A stretch of DNA of 56,823 nt from an uncultured Bacillota bacterium (GCA_927441425.1 CAKMKG010000025.1:1-56823), one strand, 5' to 3'. Counted from the first letter of the stretch, positions 29,527 to 38,521 are shown. The notes: generated from the letters alone by a model not told the origin. Numbers and translations are program-made.

Positions 29527-29748
29527 CTAGACGGATTCCACTCCGGCAATCTCCGGATACTGCTCCTTAAGAATTCTCTCAATAACGCCCTTCAAGGTTG
29601 CTTGTGCCCCCGGACAGCCGTGGCAAGCGCCCTGCAGCCTTACTTTGACGATTTTATCATCTGTGTATTCCACAAATTCCACATCTCCGCCGTCTCTCTG
29701 TAAAAACGGTCGAATGGTTTCAATCGCTGCTTTAATATTTGCTTCCAT
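29527..29748 (-). CDS. NifU-like C-terminal-domain (Nfu) iron-sulfur scaffold protein
   Basis: 73 residues from the ATG at 29748, which has AAGGAGG. It consists only of the Nfu domain: IRPFLQRDGGDVEFV, then Cys42-His-Gly-Cys45 in GACHGCPGAQATL, the CxxC that binds a bridging [4Fe-4S] cluster. No SUF or ISC genes lie nearby. The 11-nt gap to the upstream binding-protein gene suggests it is the distal part of the Liv operon. Confidence 0.92.
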   Translation of the reverse strand: MEANIKAAIETIRPFLQRDGGDVEFVEYTDDKIVKVRLQGACHGCPGAQATLKGVIERILKEQYPEIAGVESV

Positions 29749-29759
29749 TTTTTTCCTCC

Positions 29760-30962
29760 TTATCGCCATGCAGGCTCAACTGTATATATATGAACAAATT
29801 TACCATTTATTATGGTCTTAATCGCTACGGATTTGATTGGGTCCCCATTCTCGTCAAAGGTAATATTTCCGCATGCTCCGGGATAATTCTTTGTGGCAGA
29901 CAGCTGCTTCCTGATTGCTTCTCCATTTACCGAGGTTCCCGCAGAACCGATGGCATTGATGGCCAGTAAATAAGCATCAAACCCAAGGGCAACATCGCTT
30001 GGCGGTTCTGCATCTTCTCCGTATTTTTCCCGGTAAGCCTTTAAAAATACTTCCGTATTTTCCGTGATTCCTGCCGCCGGATCAAAGTAAGTAGAGAAGG
30101 CCGCTCCTTCGACTGCAGTTCCGCCTTCTTGCATGAAGTCCTCACTTTCCCACTTATGGGTGCCAATAAAAAGCAGCTCAATTCTCATTTCTTCCGCCTG
30201 CTTCATGATCCGAATCGCATCGGAATTCTTGCTGGCCAGAAGCACGACTTCGGACCCGGAATCCTTCACCTGTTGAAGCTGTTTTTTAAAATCTTCTTCT
30301 TTTGAGGTATACTCAACGACCTTGGAAATGGCATTTTCATCTCCTGTCAGTTGAACCATCTTATCGGAAAAGGTCTGTGATATTGCAGCCGCATAGTCGT
30401 CATCCGCATCTCTGAATATCGCTGCGTTACTTGTGCCGATCTGCTCTACGGTATACTTAGCAAGTGCCACACCCTGAAAGGATTCTACAAAACAAGTCCG
30501 GAACGAATACTCGCTGCTGCTAGTTACCAGGGGATTTGTGGATGTGATGGTGATGGAAGGGATCTTAGCGTTGGCAAAGTACTCCACACCAACCAGTGAC
30601 AATGTACTTCCGTAGCTTCCCAGCACGATGGAGACCTTCTTGTCAACCAGCTCCTGGGCGGCGGCGGCAGCCACATCAATATCGGATTTATTGTCCGCAT
30701 ACACCAATTGTACTTCTTTGCCAAGGACCTCCGGAAACAATTCATGGGCAAGTTCAATCCCCTGCAACTCCAGCTCTCCATGTTCCTTCTCTTTTCCGGA
30801 TAATGGTTCGTACACGCCGATCCGAACCACATCTGTATCCTCTGTATCTGCCGTAAGAAAGGTGCTAGTAAAGTTGTTCAGCGTTGTACAGCCTGAAAGC
30901 AATGTGGTGAATAGAAGTATGAGCATGACAACTGCTGCAATTTGTCTCTGTTTCATTTGCAT
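29760..30962 (-). CDS. Liv-type ABC transporter substrate-binding lipoprotein 1
   Basis: Type I periplasmic-binding fold (LivJ family), about 400 residues from the ATG at 30962. The signal peptide ends in the lipobox LLSGC (Cys ~25). The ligand-domain start DVVRIGVYEPLSGKEKEHG and the end segment GACGNITFDENGDPIKS match the other two Liv binding proteins here but are clearly diverged. It lies 31 nt after binding protein 2. Confidence 0.92.
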   Translation of the reverse strand: MQMKQRQIAAVVMLILLFTTLLSGCTTLNNFTSTFLTADTEDTDVVRIGVYEPLSGKEKEHGELELQGIELAHELFPEVLGKEVQLVYADNKSDIDVAAAAAQELVDKKVSIVLGSYGSTLSLVGVEYFANAKIPSITITSTNPLVTSSSEYSFRTCFVESFQGVALAKYTVEQIGTSNAAIFRDADDDYAAAISQTFSDKMVQLTGDENAISKVVEYTSKEEDFKKQLQQVKDSGSEVVLLASKNSDAIRIMKQAEEMRIELLFIGTHKWESEDFMQEGGTAVEGAAFSTYFDPAAGITENTEVFLKAYREKYGEDAEPPSDVALGFDAYLLAINAIGSAGTSVNGEAIRKQLSATKNYPGACGNITFDENGDPIKSVAIKTIINGKFVHIYTVEPAWR

Positions 30963-30993
30963 TATTCTCTCCAAGATTTGCGTCAAAATCAGT

Positions 30994-32175
30994 TTAATAT
31001 GGTTCTACGAATGTTTTGTAAACGAACTTGTCGCTCTGGATGGTCTTGATAACAGCAGGTTTGATCGCGTCCCCGTTATCATCAAAGGTGATATACCCGG
31101 TTGATCCTTCGAAATCCTTTGTCTTTGCAAGGGTATCTCTGAGGGTAGGTCCGTCTGTCGTTCCGGCCTTCTGAACCGTTTCGAGAGCCAGCAAGTAAGA
31201 ATCGAAGCCAAGGGCGGTTACGCCGTCAGCGAGCGTGTCCTTGCCGTACTTCTTCGCATAAGCGTCAAGAAATTCCTTTGTTCTTTCCGTCTGTGGAGCA
31301 GCAGGATCATAAAAGCTGCAGTAAACAGCTCCTTCTGCCGCTTCACCTGCAATCTGGATTACTTTAGGAGTTTCCCAGGTGTTGCTGCCTAAAAACGGAA
31401 TCGTGATTCCAAGCTGTCTGGCCTGTTTCATGATCTGAGCGGATTCCGTGAAGCTGCCCGGGAAGAAGATGGCCTGCGCGTCAGAGCCCTTGATCGCGGT
31501 AAGCTGGGCCCTGAAGTCATTGTCGCCGGCATTATAGCTACCGATGCTTGTGATACTGTTTTCATCTCCAGTCAGCAGCCTGAAGTTTTCCATGAAGACC
31601 TTGACAAGGGTCACGGAATAGCCGCTGGTCTCTTCCTGGATAACGGCGATCTTCCTGTAGTCGCCTTCCTTGAATGCATAGTTTGCCATTACTTTTCCCT
31701 GGAACGGATCGGTGTAGCATACTCTGAAGTAGTATTCATTTCCCAGGGTTACGAGGGGATTTGTGCAGGATGTTCCGATTGCAGGCACCTGTGCTTTTTT
31801 AAAAATCGGTCCTGCAGCAATCGAATTGGAGCTTCCCCAGCTACCCAGTACGATGTTTGCACCAAAATTCTCCACTAGTTCTTTTGCCGCGTTTTCAGAT
31901 TCGATTCTGTCGGATTTGTTGTCAACATACTTGAGCTCTACAGGGATTTCTGTTCCGTCAATGGTTACAGTCGGATAAAGCTTGTGAGCAAGGTCAATGC
32001 CCTGTTTTTCCAGCGCGCCGCCGGCTGCATTCGCACCTGTCAACGGTTCAAATACTCCAATCTTGATCGTTTCTGGCAGTGCGCCTTCTTCGCCGGCTGT
32101 ATCTCCGCCGTCGCAGCCTGCCATGAATGCAGACAGTATCAGCGTAGTCACCAACAAAGATGAGACTTTTTTCAT
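30994..32175 (-). CDS. Liv-type ABC transporter substrate-binding lipoprotein 2
   Basis: 393 residues from the ATG at 32175 (AAGGAG upstream). Lipobox MAGC with Cys21. The fold starts at IKIGVFEPLTGANAAGG and ends GSTGYITFDDNGDAIKP. Expected to deliver branched-chain or related amino acids to LivHMGF. It lies 19 nt downstream of livF. Confidence 0.93.
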   Translation of the reverse strand: MKKVSSLLVTTLILSAFMAGCDGGDTAGEEGALPETIKIGVFEPLTGANAAGGALEKQGIDLAHKLYPTVTIDGTEIPVELKYVDNKSDRIESENAAKELVENFGANIVLGSWGSSNSIAAGPIFKKAQVPAIGTSCTNPLVTLGNEYYFRVCYTDPFQGKVMANYAFKEGDYRKIAVIQEETSGYSVTLVKVFMENFRLLTGDENSITSIGSYNAGDNDFRAQLTAIKGSDAQAIFFPGSFTESAQIMKQARQLGITIPFLGSNTWETPKVIQIAGEAAEGAVYCSFYDPAAPQTERTKEFLDAYAKKYGKDTLADGVTALGFDSYLLALETVQKAGTTDGPTLRDTLAKTKDFEGSTGYITFDDNGDAIKPAVIKTIQSDKFVYKTFVEPY

Positions 32176-32194
32176 TGCTTTTTCTCCTTCATTG

Positions 32195-32899
32195 CTACTC
32201 TCCCAGGTAAGCCTTCCTAACTTGGTCATTGACCAGCAGTTCTTTCCCCGTACCGGAAATCGTGACGACTCCGGTTTCCATTACATAGCCGTAATCGGAG
32301 ATTTCCAAGGCTGCCTTCGCGTTCTGCTCGATCAGCAACACGTTCACTCCCGCCTTATTAATTTCCTTGACGATGTTGAAAATGTCCTTTACGATAAGTG
32401 GTGCAAGTCCTAGGGACGGTTCGTCCATCATCAGGAGCTTGGGACGGCCCATCAGCGAACGGGCTACCGCCAGCATCTGTTGTTCTCCTCCGGAAAGTGT
32501 CCCCGCCGGCTGCCATTTTCTTTCTTCCAACCGCGGAAAGAGTTCCAATACCCATTTCCTATCTTTGGCGATTTCTACTTTGTCTTTCCGAGTATATGCG
32601 CCGAGGGCGATATTTTCATCTACCGTAAGATCCGGGAATACTCTTCTTCCTTCTGGAGTGAGTATGACACCGCTTTTGACGATATCCTTCGTTTTTTCAT
32701 TTGTGATATCTTTTCCGTCATAAACAACCGAGCCGGAGGTTTTCTGGATTAGACTCATGATTGCTTTCAGGGTCGTGCTCTTCCCCGCTCCGTTGGCGCC
32801 TATAAGAGAAATGATCTTGCCGTCTTCTACGTTCAGGCTGATGCCTCTCAGGGCGTGAATTCCACCGTAGTGGACTTGTAAATCCTTAATTTCCAGCAT
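32195..32899 (-). CDS. livF: Branched-chain amino acid ABC transporter ATPase LivF
   Basis: 234-residue ATPase: Walker A GANGAGKS, signature LSGGEQQMLAVARSL, Walker B LLMMDEPSLGLAP. The HYGGIHALRGISL opening is typical of LivF. Its start codon overlaps the livG stop by one base. Confidence 0.96.
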   Translation of the reverse strand: MLEIKDLQVHYGGIHALRGISLNVEDGKIISLIGANGAGKSTTLKAIMSLIQKTSGSVVYDGKDITNEKTKDIVKSGVILTPEGRRVFPDLTVDENIALGAYTRKDKVEIAKDRKWVLELFPRLEERKWQPAGTLSGGEQQMLAVARSLMGRPKLLMMDEPSLGLAPLIVKDIFNIVKEINKAGVNVLLIEQNAKAALEISDYGYVMETGVVTISGTGKELLVNDQVRKAYLGE

Positions 32900-33744
32900 T
32901 ATTCATCCACCCCCAGATAAGCTTCGATTACTCTCGGATTGTTCTGGATCTCGGCAGGATTGCCTTCCGCAATCTTGATCCCGTAATCCAGAACATAGAT
33001 CCTTTCGCAGACTCCCATGACCAGCTGCATATGGTGCTCGATCATCAAAATCGAAAGATCAAAATCGTCCCGGATTCTTCCGATAAAATGCATTAGCTCG
33101 TCGGATTCCTGCGGATTCATGCCTGCCGCAGGTTCATCCAATAGAAGCAGAGAGGGCTTTGTGGCCAATGCTCTGGCGATTTCAAGGCGCCTCTGCTTTC
33201 CGTAAGGCAGCGAGGAAGCGATATCATCCTTGTTTTTGTCAAGGCCAAGAATCTGCAGAAGGCTCATCGCATCCTCTCTCATCCACTGCTCCTCCTTACG
33301 GTTCAACCGGAAGGTGGCAGAAAAAATATTCGCCTTGATATTCATATGTTTTGCAATCAATACGTTTTCAAAAACAGTGAGGTCTTTGAAAAGCCTGATA
33401 TTCTGGAAGGTTCTGGCAACCCCCATTTTGGTGATCCGGTCAGGGGATAGAATCATTGATTTTGTATATTTTCCCTTGTTTTCCCCTTGGTAAAACTCTT
33501 TCATTTTCCCACGGGGATAATTGGCTATAATTAAATTATCATTCAGATATAATGCCCCGTTGGTCGGCGCATATACTCCTGTCACGACGTTGAATGCCGT
33601 GGTTTTACCTGCGCCATTCGGTCCGATCAGTCCGATGATCTCGCCTTTACGGACTTCAAGGCATAGATTATTAACCGCAACGACCCCTCCAAACTGCATT
33701 GTAATATCTTCCAGACGAAGCACGCTTGGTTTTACGTTATCCAT
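32899..33744 (-). CDS. livG: Branched-chain amino acid ABC transporter ATPase LivG
   Basis: 281-residue ATPase: Walker A GPNGAGKT, Walker B LLLLDEPAAGMNP and the LivG-type C-terminus (KIAEGNPAEIQNNPRVIEAYLG). The signature reads LPYGKQRRLEIARAL, slightly different from the usual LSYGQQRRLEIARAL. It overlaps livM by 8 nt. Confidence 0.96.
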   Translation of the reverse strand: MDNVKPSVLRLEDITMQFGGVVAVNNLCLEVRKGEIIGLIGPNGAGKTTAFNVVTGVYAPTNGALYLNDNLIIANYPRGKMKEFYQGENKGKYTKSMILSPDRITKMGVARTFQNIRLFKDLTVFENVLIAKHMNIKANIFSATFRLNRKEEQWMREDAMSLLQILGLDKNKDDIASSLPYGKQRRLEIARALATKPSLLLLDEPAAGMNPQESDELMHFIGRIRDDFDLSILMIEHHMQLVMGVCERIYVLDYGIKIAEGNPAEIQNNPRVIEAYLGVDE

Positions 33745-34831
33745 TCAGAGTTCCTCCTTTTTTCGTTCCCCAAAGTCTGTTTTTGACTCTTTTGAAGAGA
33801 TTGAGTAGGCCATCCCAGGAGAATTCCTTCTGGCCCATGATGCCTTTTCTCCAGAAAAGAACCACCAGCATGAGGATGATCGAAAAAACAACCATTCTGA
33901 ATCCAGTACGAAGCAGCGGCACTTGAAAGTCTCCGATCATCATAGTCTGATCGAGGAAACGCAGCCACCATTCCTTTGCCGCTGTTACCAGAAAAGCCGC
34001 AAGAATACTTCCGGTCACGCTTCCCATGCCTCCGATTACGATGATAAGAAGAATGTTGTAGGTCAGCATGATCGGGAATGTGGTCGAAGTGATTGCTCCA
34101 AGGTACATTGCCAGTAAAGCGCCGGAAATCCCGGTAAAAAACGAACTGATGATAAACGCCATCTGCTTGTGGGTCGAAAGCCTGATTCCCATTGCCTCCG
34201 CCGCGATCTCATCCTCCCGGATTGCTTTGAAGGCCCGCCCGTAGGAACTGGTCAGGATCAGCACGATGATCGCAATGCAAATGCCTGCAACGATGAAAGG
34301 AGTATAATAAGACGGATTTCCGGGAATGCTGTTCAGTCCCAGCGATCCATTGGTGATGCGGTTAAAAGGCGAGCTGCCCACAAGGATCCTGACGATTTCA
34401 GAGAATCCCAAAGTGGCAATCGCAAAATAATCACTTTTGAGCCGAAGTACCGGAGCGCCTACGATGGCGGCAAGCACCGCCGCGAGCAATCCGCCTGCAA
34501 TTATGCCAAGCCACAGCGGAATCTCGACATTTGCCAGTGAATCGGCGATTCCGTAAAGATAATATACATTCGCCTTTTTATCCACCGGTATGGTCAATAC
34601 CGCATAGGTGTAGGCCCCTATTGCCATAAAACCTGCTTGACCGAGGGAAAACTGTCCGGTGAAACCATTCAGCAGGTTCATGGAAACTGCTACAAGGGCG
34701 TAAATCGTGCCGAGCTGCAGCACGGTCCGCAGCATCGATGAGCTGGATACTCCTTCGCCGACATAGAAGATAAAAGCTGCGATTACAAGCCCGGCAATGA
34801 TGGAACAAATCGTTTTAGTCTTTTTCGTCAT
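33737..34831 (-). CDS. livM: Branched-chain amino acid ABC transporter permease LivM
   Basis: 364-residue membrane permease with 8-10 helices. Family blocks are LVAVSMNLLNGFTGQFSLGQAGF and AIREDEIAAEAMGI, the latter being the cytoplasmic coupling loop. It starts 3 nt after livH. Confidence 0.96.
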   Translation of the reverse strand: MTKKTKTICSIIAGLVIAAFIFYVGEGVSSSSMLRTVLQLGTIYALVAVSMNLLNGFTGQFSLGQAGFMAIGAYTYAVLTIPVDKKANVYYLYGIADSLANVEIPLWLGIIAGGLLAAVLAAIVGAPVLRLKSDYFAIATLGFSEIVRILVGSSPFNRITNGSLGLNSIPGNPSYYTPFIVAGICIAIIVLILTSSYGRAFKAIREDEIAAEAMGIRLSTHKQMAFIISSFFTGISGALLAMYLGAITSTTFPIMLTYNILLIIVIGGMGSVTGSILAAFLVTAAKEWWLRFLDQTMMIGDFQVPLLRTGFRMVVFSIILMLVVLFWRKGIMGQKEFSWDGLLNLFKRVKNRLWGTKKGGTLNG

Positions 34832-34834
34832 AAT

Positions 34835-35722
34835 CTACACCTTCTCCGCTAAATTTTCGCCAAACAAGCCTGTTGGCTTGAACATGAGCACGGCAATCAG
34901 CAGAACAAATGTGAAGACATCGCTGAATTCCGAATACCCTGCCGCTTTGATGAATGTTTCGCTAAGGCCGATCAGGAACCCGCCCAATACGGCGCCGGGA
35001 ATGCTTCCGATCCCGCCGAAAACCGCAGCGACGAAGCACTTCAGCCCGGGGAGCGAGCCTGCAAGAGGAAATACCGACGGACGGGGCGTAAAATAAAGCA
35101 TGGAGCCCAGAGCCGCCAGAAAGCATCCTATGATAAAGGTGACGCTGATAACGGTGTTGATCTCGATCCCCATGAGCTTAGCCGTCTCGAAATCCTTGGA
35201 CACAGCCCGCATTGCCATTCCGATTTTAGTTTTCTTAATGATCGCCATAAGAATCAGCAATGCTACGATCGTAATAATCGGTGTTATAAAGGTGACGACC
35301 GATGTCGATACCTCACCGAAAGTCAAGGTTTTATTCAGTAACGGAATCGACGGATACTGCTTCGGCAATGCCGAAAACAAGTATGTGGCGAGATTCTGCA
35401 GCAGGAAAGATACTCCGATCGCGGAAATCATGATCGACATTCTCGGTGAGGACCTCAGCGGTGAATACGCAAACTTCTCGATGAGAATTCCGAGTAGTAT
35501 CGTGCTTATAATCACAATAACCGCGGATATATACCAGGGTATCAGGAAATCAACCATGGCAAAGATCATGAAGTAGGCCGCCATCATAAAAATATCGCCG
35601 TGAGCGAAGTTGATCAGGCGCAAAATACCGTAAACCATTGTATATCCGATTGCGATGAGGGCATATATCCCACCGATTGAAATGCCTGCCAGACAGTATT
35701 GCAAAAGTGTTGTTGTGGTCAT
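34835..35722 (-). CDS. livH: Branched-chain amino acid ABC transporter permease LivH
   Basis: 295-residue permease with eight helices. Family blocks are GGIYALIAIGYTMVYGILRLINFAHGD and the coupling loop MRAVSKDFETAKLMGI. It follows binding protein 3 after a 272-nt gap filled with hairpins. Confidence 0.97.
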   Translation of the reverse strand: MTTTTLLQYCLAGISIGGIYALIAIGYTMVYGILRLINFAHGDIFMMAAYFMIFAMVDFLIPWYISAVIVIISTILLGILIEKFAYSPLRSSPRMSIMISAIGVSFLLQNLATYLFSALPKQYPSIPLLNKTLTFGEVSTSVVTFITPIITIVALLILMAIIKKTKIGMAMRAVSKDFETAKLMGIEINTVISVTFIIGCFLAALGSMLYFTPRPSVFPLAGSLPGLKCFVAAVFGGIGSIPGAVLGGFLIGLSETFIKAAGYSEFSDVFTFVLLIAVLMFKPTGLFGENLAEKV

Positions 35723-35759
35723 TATCTATTTGCCTCCTAGATTCAATTATTTTGTTCAA

Positions 35760-35804
35760 TTTGTAAAGATATATCAAGCACGCAGCTTGACACATCTTTG
35801 CAAA
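35760..35804 (-). other. Intercistronic hairpin just upstream of livH
   Basis: A 20-bp stem with three mismatches: TTTGTAAAGAT..CAAGC pairs with GCTTG..ATCTTTGCAAA around a 5-nt loop. No T-run. One of three stem-loops between binding protein 3 and livH. Confidence 0.55.
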
Positions 35805-35859
35805 CTGCAGAAACAGCAGAGGGAGGTCACTCAACCCCCCCGCCGCATCATTGCATTCT

Positions 35860-35913
35860 AACGCATAAGTAGAAAATTTTCGATTGTAGAAAATTTTCTT
35901 ACATCTGTGCGTT
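35860..35913 (-). other. Intercistronic inverted repeat containing a GTAGAAAATTTTC direct repeat
   Basis: AACGCA and TGCGTT flank two copies of GTAGAAAATTTTC, each holding the self-complementary GAAAATTTTC. It can fold as one long hairpin or two short ones. Confidence 0.5.
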
Positions 35914-35949
35914 ATATCGAGGCGGAGGATAGTCCTACCGCCTCGATAT
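35914..35949 (-). other. Strong intercistronic hairpin after binding protein 3
   Basis: ATATCGAGGCGG pairs perfectly with CCGCCTCGATAT, and the stem continues as AGGA-TAG-TCCT with one bulged A. There is no U-tract on either strand. Placed 45 nt after the stop of binding protein 3, it probably protects or processes that mRNA end so the binding protein is made in excess over the permease; inference. Confidence 0.65.
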
Positions 35950-35994
35950 TTGCAAGAAATTATCCGCGTCAAGCCTTTGGAAGGCCTGCTGCAA

Positions 35995-37236
35995 TTATTC
36001 TACTGTCTGAGTCTTTATAAACTTGAATTCCTTATTTGTCACGGATTCTTCCGTGATCGTCTTGATATAGGCAGTATCCTTGATCGCATCGCCGTTATCG
36101 TCGAAGGAAATCTTTCCGGTAACACCGTCAAAGCTTACTTTTGCAAGTGCATCTCGGATCACCATGGAATTCAATTCTGCACCGCTTCCGTCCAATGACT
36201 GGAGAGCAGTGTAAATAGCCATATACGCATCATATCCCAGTGCAGAAACCGCTGCAACGGTATCGGTATTGGCATTGTAAGCTATATTCTGAGGATCCGA
36301 ATTCAGATATGCCTTGAAGTCGGTGACAAATTTTGCAGCGATAGGGTTGCTCGTGTCATTTTCATCAAAGAAAGTTGAGAACGCAACACCAACGGATTCA
36401 TTTGAAATAATTGTTGCATTTTCCCATGTGTCGCCGGCAAGTACCTGTGCATTGATTCCATTTGCCTTAATCTGAGGCAGAATCAAAGTTGCTGTGGTGA
36501 TGGAAGAAGGAATGAATACGACATCCGGATTCGCAGCCTTGATTGTTGTCAGGATGGCATTGAAATCCGACTCGTTTGTCTGGTATGTTTCATCCGCAAC
36601 AATGGTTCCGCCCTGTCCTTCAAATGCTTGTTTAAAGTATCCCGCAAGACCTGTGGAATAGTCGTCGCCGTTCTGGCCGATAACCGCAGCATTCTTATAG
36701 CCCTGCTCTGTAGCATATGTTGCCATTACAGTGCCCTGGAACGGGTCAAGGAAGCAAACTCTGAAATAAATGTCGTTTCCAAGCGTAACCTGAGGATTTG
36801 TGCAAGAGGCACCTACCGCAGGAACGCCTGCATCAACAAAAGTCTGGCTGGCAGCAATCGATACGCCTGATCCATAGGAACCGATCACAGAAACAACGCC
36901 CTGAGAAATCAGCGTCTGCGCTGCTGTTACGGCAGCAGTCTTGTCTGACTGGTTGTCAACTTCAACCAATTCGATTTTGTATTCTTTTCCATCGATCGTT
37001 ACAGTAGGCGCTACAGTATTGGCAAAGCGAGCTCCAAGAACTTCCTGCATTCCGCCGCCGCCATTCTCACCTGTGGTTGGTTCAAAAACGCCGATTTTGA
37101 TTACATCGCCTTCCACCGCGATGCTCTTGACTGCAGCGTCATCCGGTTTTTCCTCATCAGCAGCCCCGCCACCACATCCTGTCAAGAATGCAGACAACAT
37201 CAGTACGACCACCAACAATAATGAGATTTTTTTCAT
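35995..37236 (-). CDS. livJ: Liv-type ABC transporter substrate-binding lipoprotein 3 (LivJ)
   Basis: 413 residues from the ATG at 37236, seven bases after AGGAGG. Lipobox LTGC with Cys21. The binding fold starts at VIKIGVFEPTTGENGGGG and ends GVTGKISFDDNGDAIKD. First gene of the Liv operon and nearest the promoter, so likely the main binding protein. Confidence 0.94.
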   Translation of the reverse strand: MKKISLLLVVVLMLSAFLTGCGGGAADEEKPDDAAVKSIAVEGDVIKIGVFEPTTGENGGGGMQEVLGARFANTVAPTVTIDGKEYKIELVEVDNQSDKTAAVTAAQTLISQGVVSVIGSYGSGVSIAASQTFVDAGVPAVGASCTNPQVTLGNDIYFRVCFLDPFQGTVMATYATEQGYKNAAVIGQNGDDYSTGLAGYFKQAFEGQGGTIVADETYQTNESDFNAILTTIKAANPDVVFIPSSITTATLILPQIKANGINAQVLAGDTWENATIISNESVGVAFSTFFDENDTSNPIAAKFVTDFKAYLNSDPQNIAYNANTDTVAAVSALGYDAYMAIYTALQSLDGSGAELNSMVIRDALAKVSFDGVTGKISFDDNGDAIKDTAYIKTITEESVTNKEFKFIKTQTVE

Positions 37237-37332
37237 TACATGTCCTCCTTCAATCGTTGCCCTATTGTGCAACACAGATTAAATATTCAGCTTGTCCCTC
37301 ACACTTTTCACCCACAAGAGACAACCCTTTCT

Positions 37333-37360
37333 ATTATATCAATTCTATAGAAAAAGTAAA
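37333..37360 (-). promoter_or_regulatory. Probable promoter of the Liv operon
   Basis: On the minus strand TTTACT, a 16-nt spacer and TATAAT lie about 100 nt upstream of binding protein 3. The -10 is perfect and the -35 is weak. Confidence 0.6.
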
Positions 37361-37454
37361 TAGCATGTACAGAAAATGATACTTCCGTTTCATTGTTGAT
37401 ATAGTCTCCGGCCGATGCTTTCAGCTAGAATCACATAATGTTTCGATAATCTGA

Positions 37455-37482
37455 TTGAATCTGTTGATTTTGGCTATATAAT
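37455..37482 (+). promoter_or_regulatory. Promoter of the rubredoxin-like gene
   Basis: TTGAAT, a 16-nt spacer and TATAAT, about 45 nt upstream of the start codon. Confidence 0.7.
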
Positions 37483-37525
37483 AGAACATAGAATAAGAAT
37501 TATTGATTGAGAGGAGATTAAAAAA

Positions 37526-37855
37526 ATGTTGTGGAAATGTTCAGTATGCGGTTATATGCACGAAGGAGACAATCCTCCAGTTGCATGTCCAAAATGCGGC
37601 GCACCTGCCGAGAAGTTCAATGCTCTTTCAGATGAGGATGCTCAGAAAGTTTATGCTTCCGACAGAACCAATGATATTCATATGGAAATCATTCATCTTG
37701 CAATGGAAATTGAAAGGCTAGCAAAGGAAGGGATCGAAATCAATCTGGATCCATCCTGTAGTGCTCTCTTTGGACAAGCCAAAAACGAAGCCTGGGTGCT
37801 CAAGCAAAGGTCAAAAGCAGAGCTCGCCGGACATATGTCAAGAGGGAAATGGTAA
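37526..37855 (+). CDS. Rubredoxin-like domain protein
   Basis: 109 residues. The N-terminus is a rubredoxin-type knuckle pair, Cys5-x2-Cys8 and Cys21-x2-Cys24 (KCSVCGY, CPKCGAP), as at the end of rubrerythrins. The C-terminal ~75 residues are helical and charged (NDIHMEIIHLAMEIERLAKEG) but lack the ExxH ligands of a full diiron domain. It may bind iron and act in oxidative-stress electron transfer. It has GAGGAG before the ATG, its own promoter and terminator. Confidence 0.85.
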   Translation: MLWKCSVCGYMHEGDNPPVACPKCGAPAEKFNALSDEDAQKVYASDRTNDIHMEIIHLAMEIERLAKEGIEINLDPSCSALFGQAKNEAWVLKQRSKAELAGHMSRGKW

Positions 37856-37868
37856 TATCATGAATTCA

Positions 37869-37941
37869 GAGGCTACTTACAAATTGTAGAGCGGCGTTCC
37901 ATTACGACGGGCTCGCAAATTTGCAAGTAGCCTCTTTTTTT
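37869..37941 (+). terminator. Terminator built from a 66-nt imperfect palindrome
   Basis: GAGGCTACTT..AAATT pairs with AATTTGC AAGTAGCCTC, followed by seven Ts. The ~30-nt apical region (AGCGGCGTTCC to GGGCTCGC) is much larger than in a normal terminator, so this may be a dispersed repeat used as a terminator. Confidence 0.75.
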
Positions 37942-38017
37942 AATTTGTTTCAGTTTATCTTTTTCCTTGCATAATATTTACGTTCTTCTCCAAACTATAA
38001 AGATGGAGGTGATTATT

Positions 38018-38521
38018 TTGCAAGGACAATTAAGTCAAAAAGAGAGAATGCTGCTGGAGGATTTAAAACAGTCGGAAAATCTCTGCGTCGTCAAATATCA
38101 GAGCTATGCACAGCAGGCAAAGGACTCCCAATTAAGCCAGCTATTTAACAAAATTGCCGGTCAGGAGCAGGAGCACTACGATACCGTGAATCAACTTCTC
38201 CAAAGCGGCGGGCAGGCGCAATCCGGTGGTCAGAAGGGCCAAAGCGGTGGCCAGGGCGGACAGCAGAAATCAGGTGGAGCTCAATCTGCGGCTCAAATCA
38301 ACTTAAGTCAGGGAGTCGACAGCAGCAACTCCGATAAATATCTGCTGCAGGATATGCTTACGACAGAGAAGCAAATATCCAGTTCTTACGATACCAGTGT
38401 CTTTGAATCCGGAAATACAAATGTAAGACAGGCGCTGCAGCATATTCAGCAGGAAGAGCAAAATCATGGCGAACAGTTATTTCAGTATATGAGCAGTCAC
38501 GGCATGTATCAACCACAATAG
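38018..38521 (+). CDS. CotF-like spore coat protein with Gly/Gln/Ser-rich linker
   Basis: Ferritin-like helical protein of the CotF coat family. I chose the TTG at 38018 because GGAGGTGAT lies at the proper distance; an ATG at 38003 sits inside that binding site. Helices 1-2 (SQKERMLLEDLKQSENLCVVKY, LFNKIAGQEQEHYDTVNQLL) and helices 3-4 (DKYLLQDMLTTEKQISSSYD, RQALQHIQQEEQNHGEQLFQ) are separated by a ~40-residue low-complexity linker with SGGQ-type units. Probably a surface component of the spore. Confidence 0.85.
   Translation: MQGQLSQKERMLLEDLKQSENLCVVKYQSYAQQAKDSQLSQLFNKIAGQEQEHYDTVNQLLQSGGQAQSGGQKGQSGGQGGQQKSGGAQSAAQINLSQGVDSSNSDKYLLQDMLTTEKQISSSYDTSVFESGNTNVRQALQHIQQEEQNHGEQLFQYMSSHGMYQPQ

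Noticed and set aside
35550..35972. 140-codon minus-strand ORF over the livJ-livH gap
   Set aside because: It runs through the hairpins and into livH in another frame; no binding site and no protein-like pattern.
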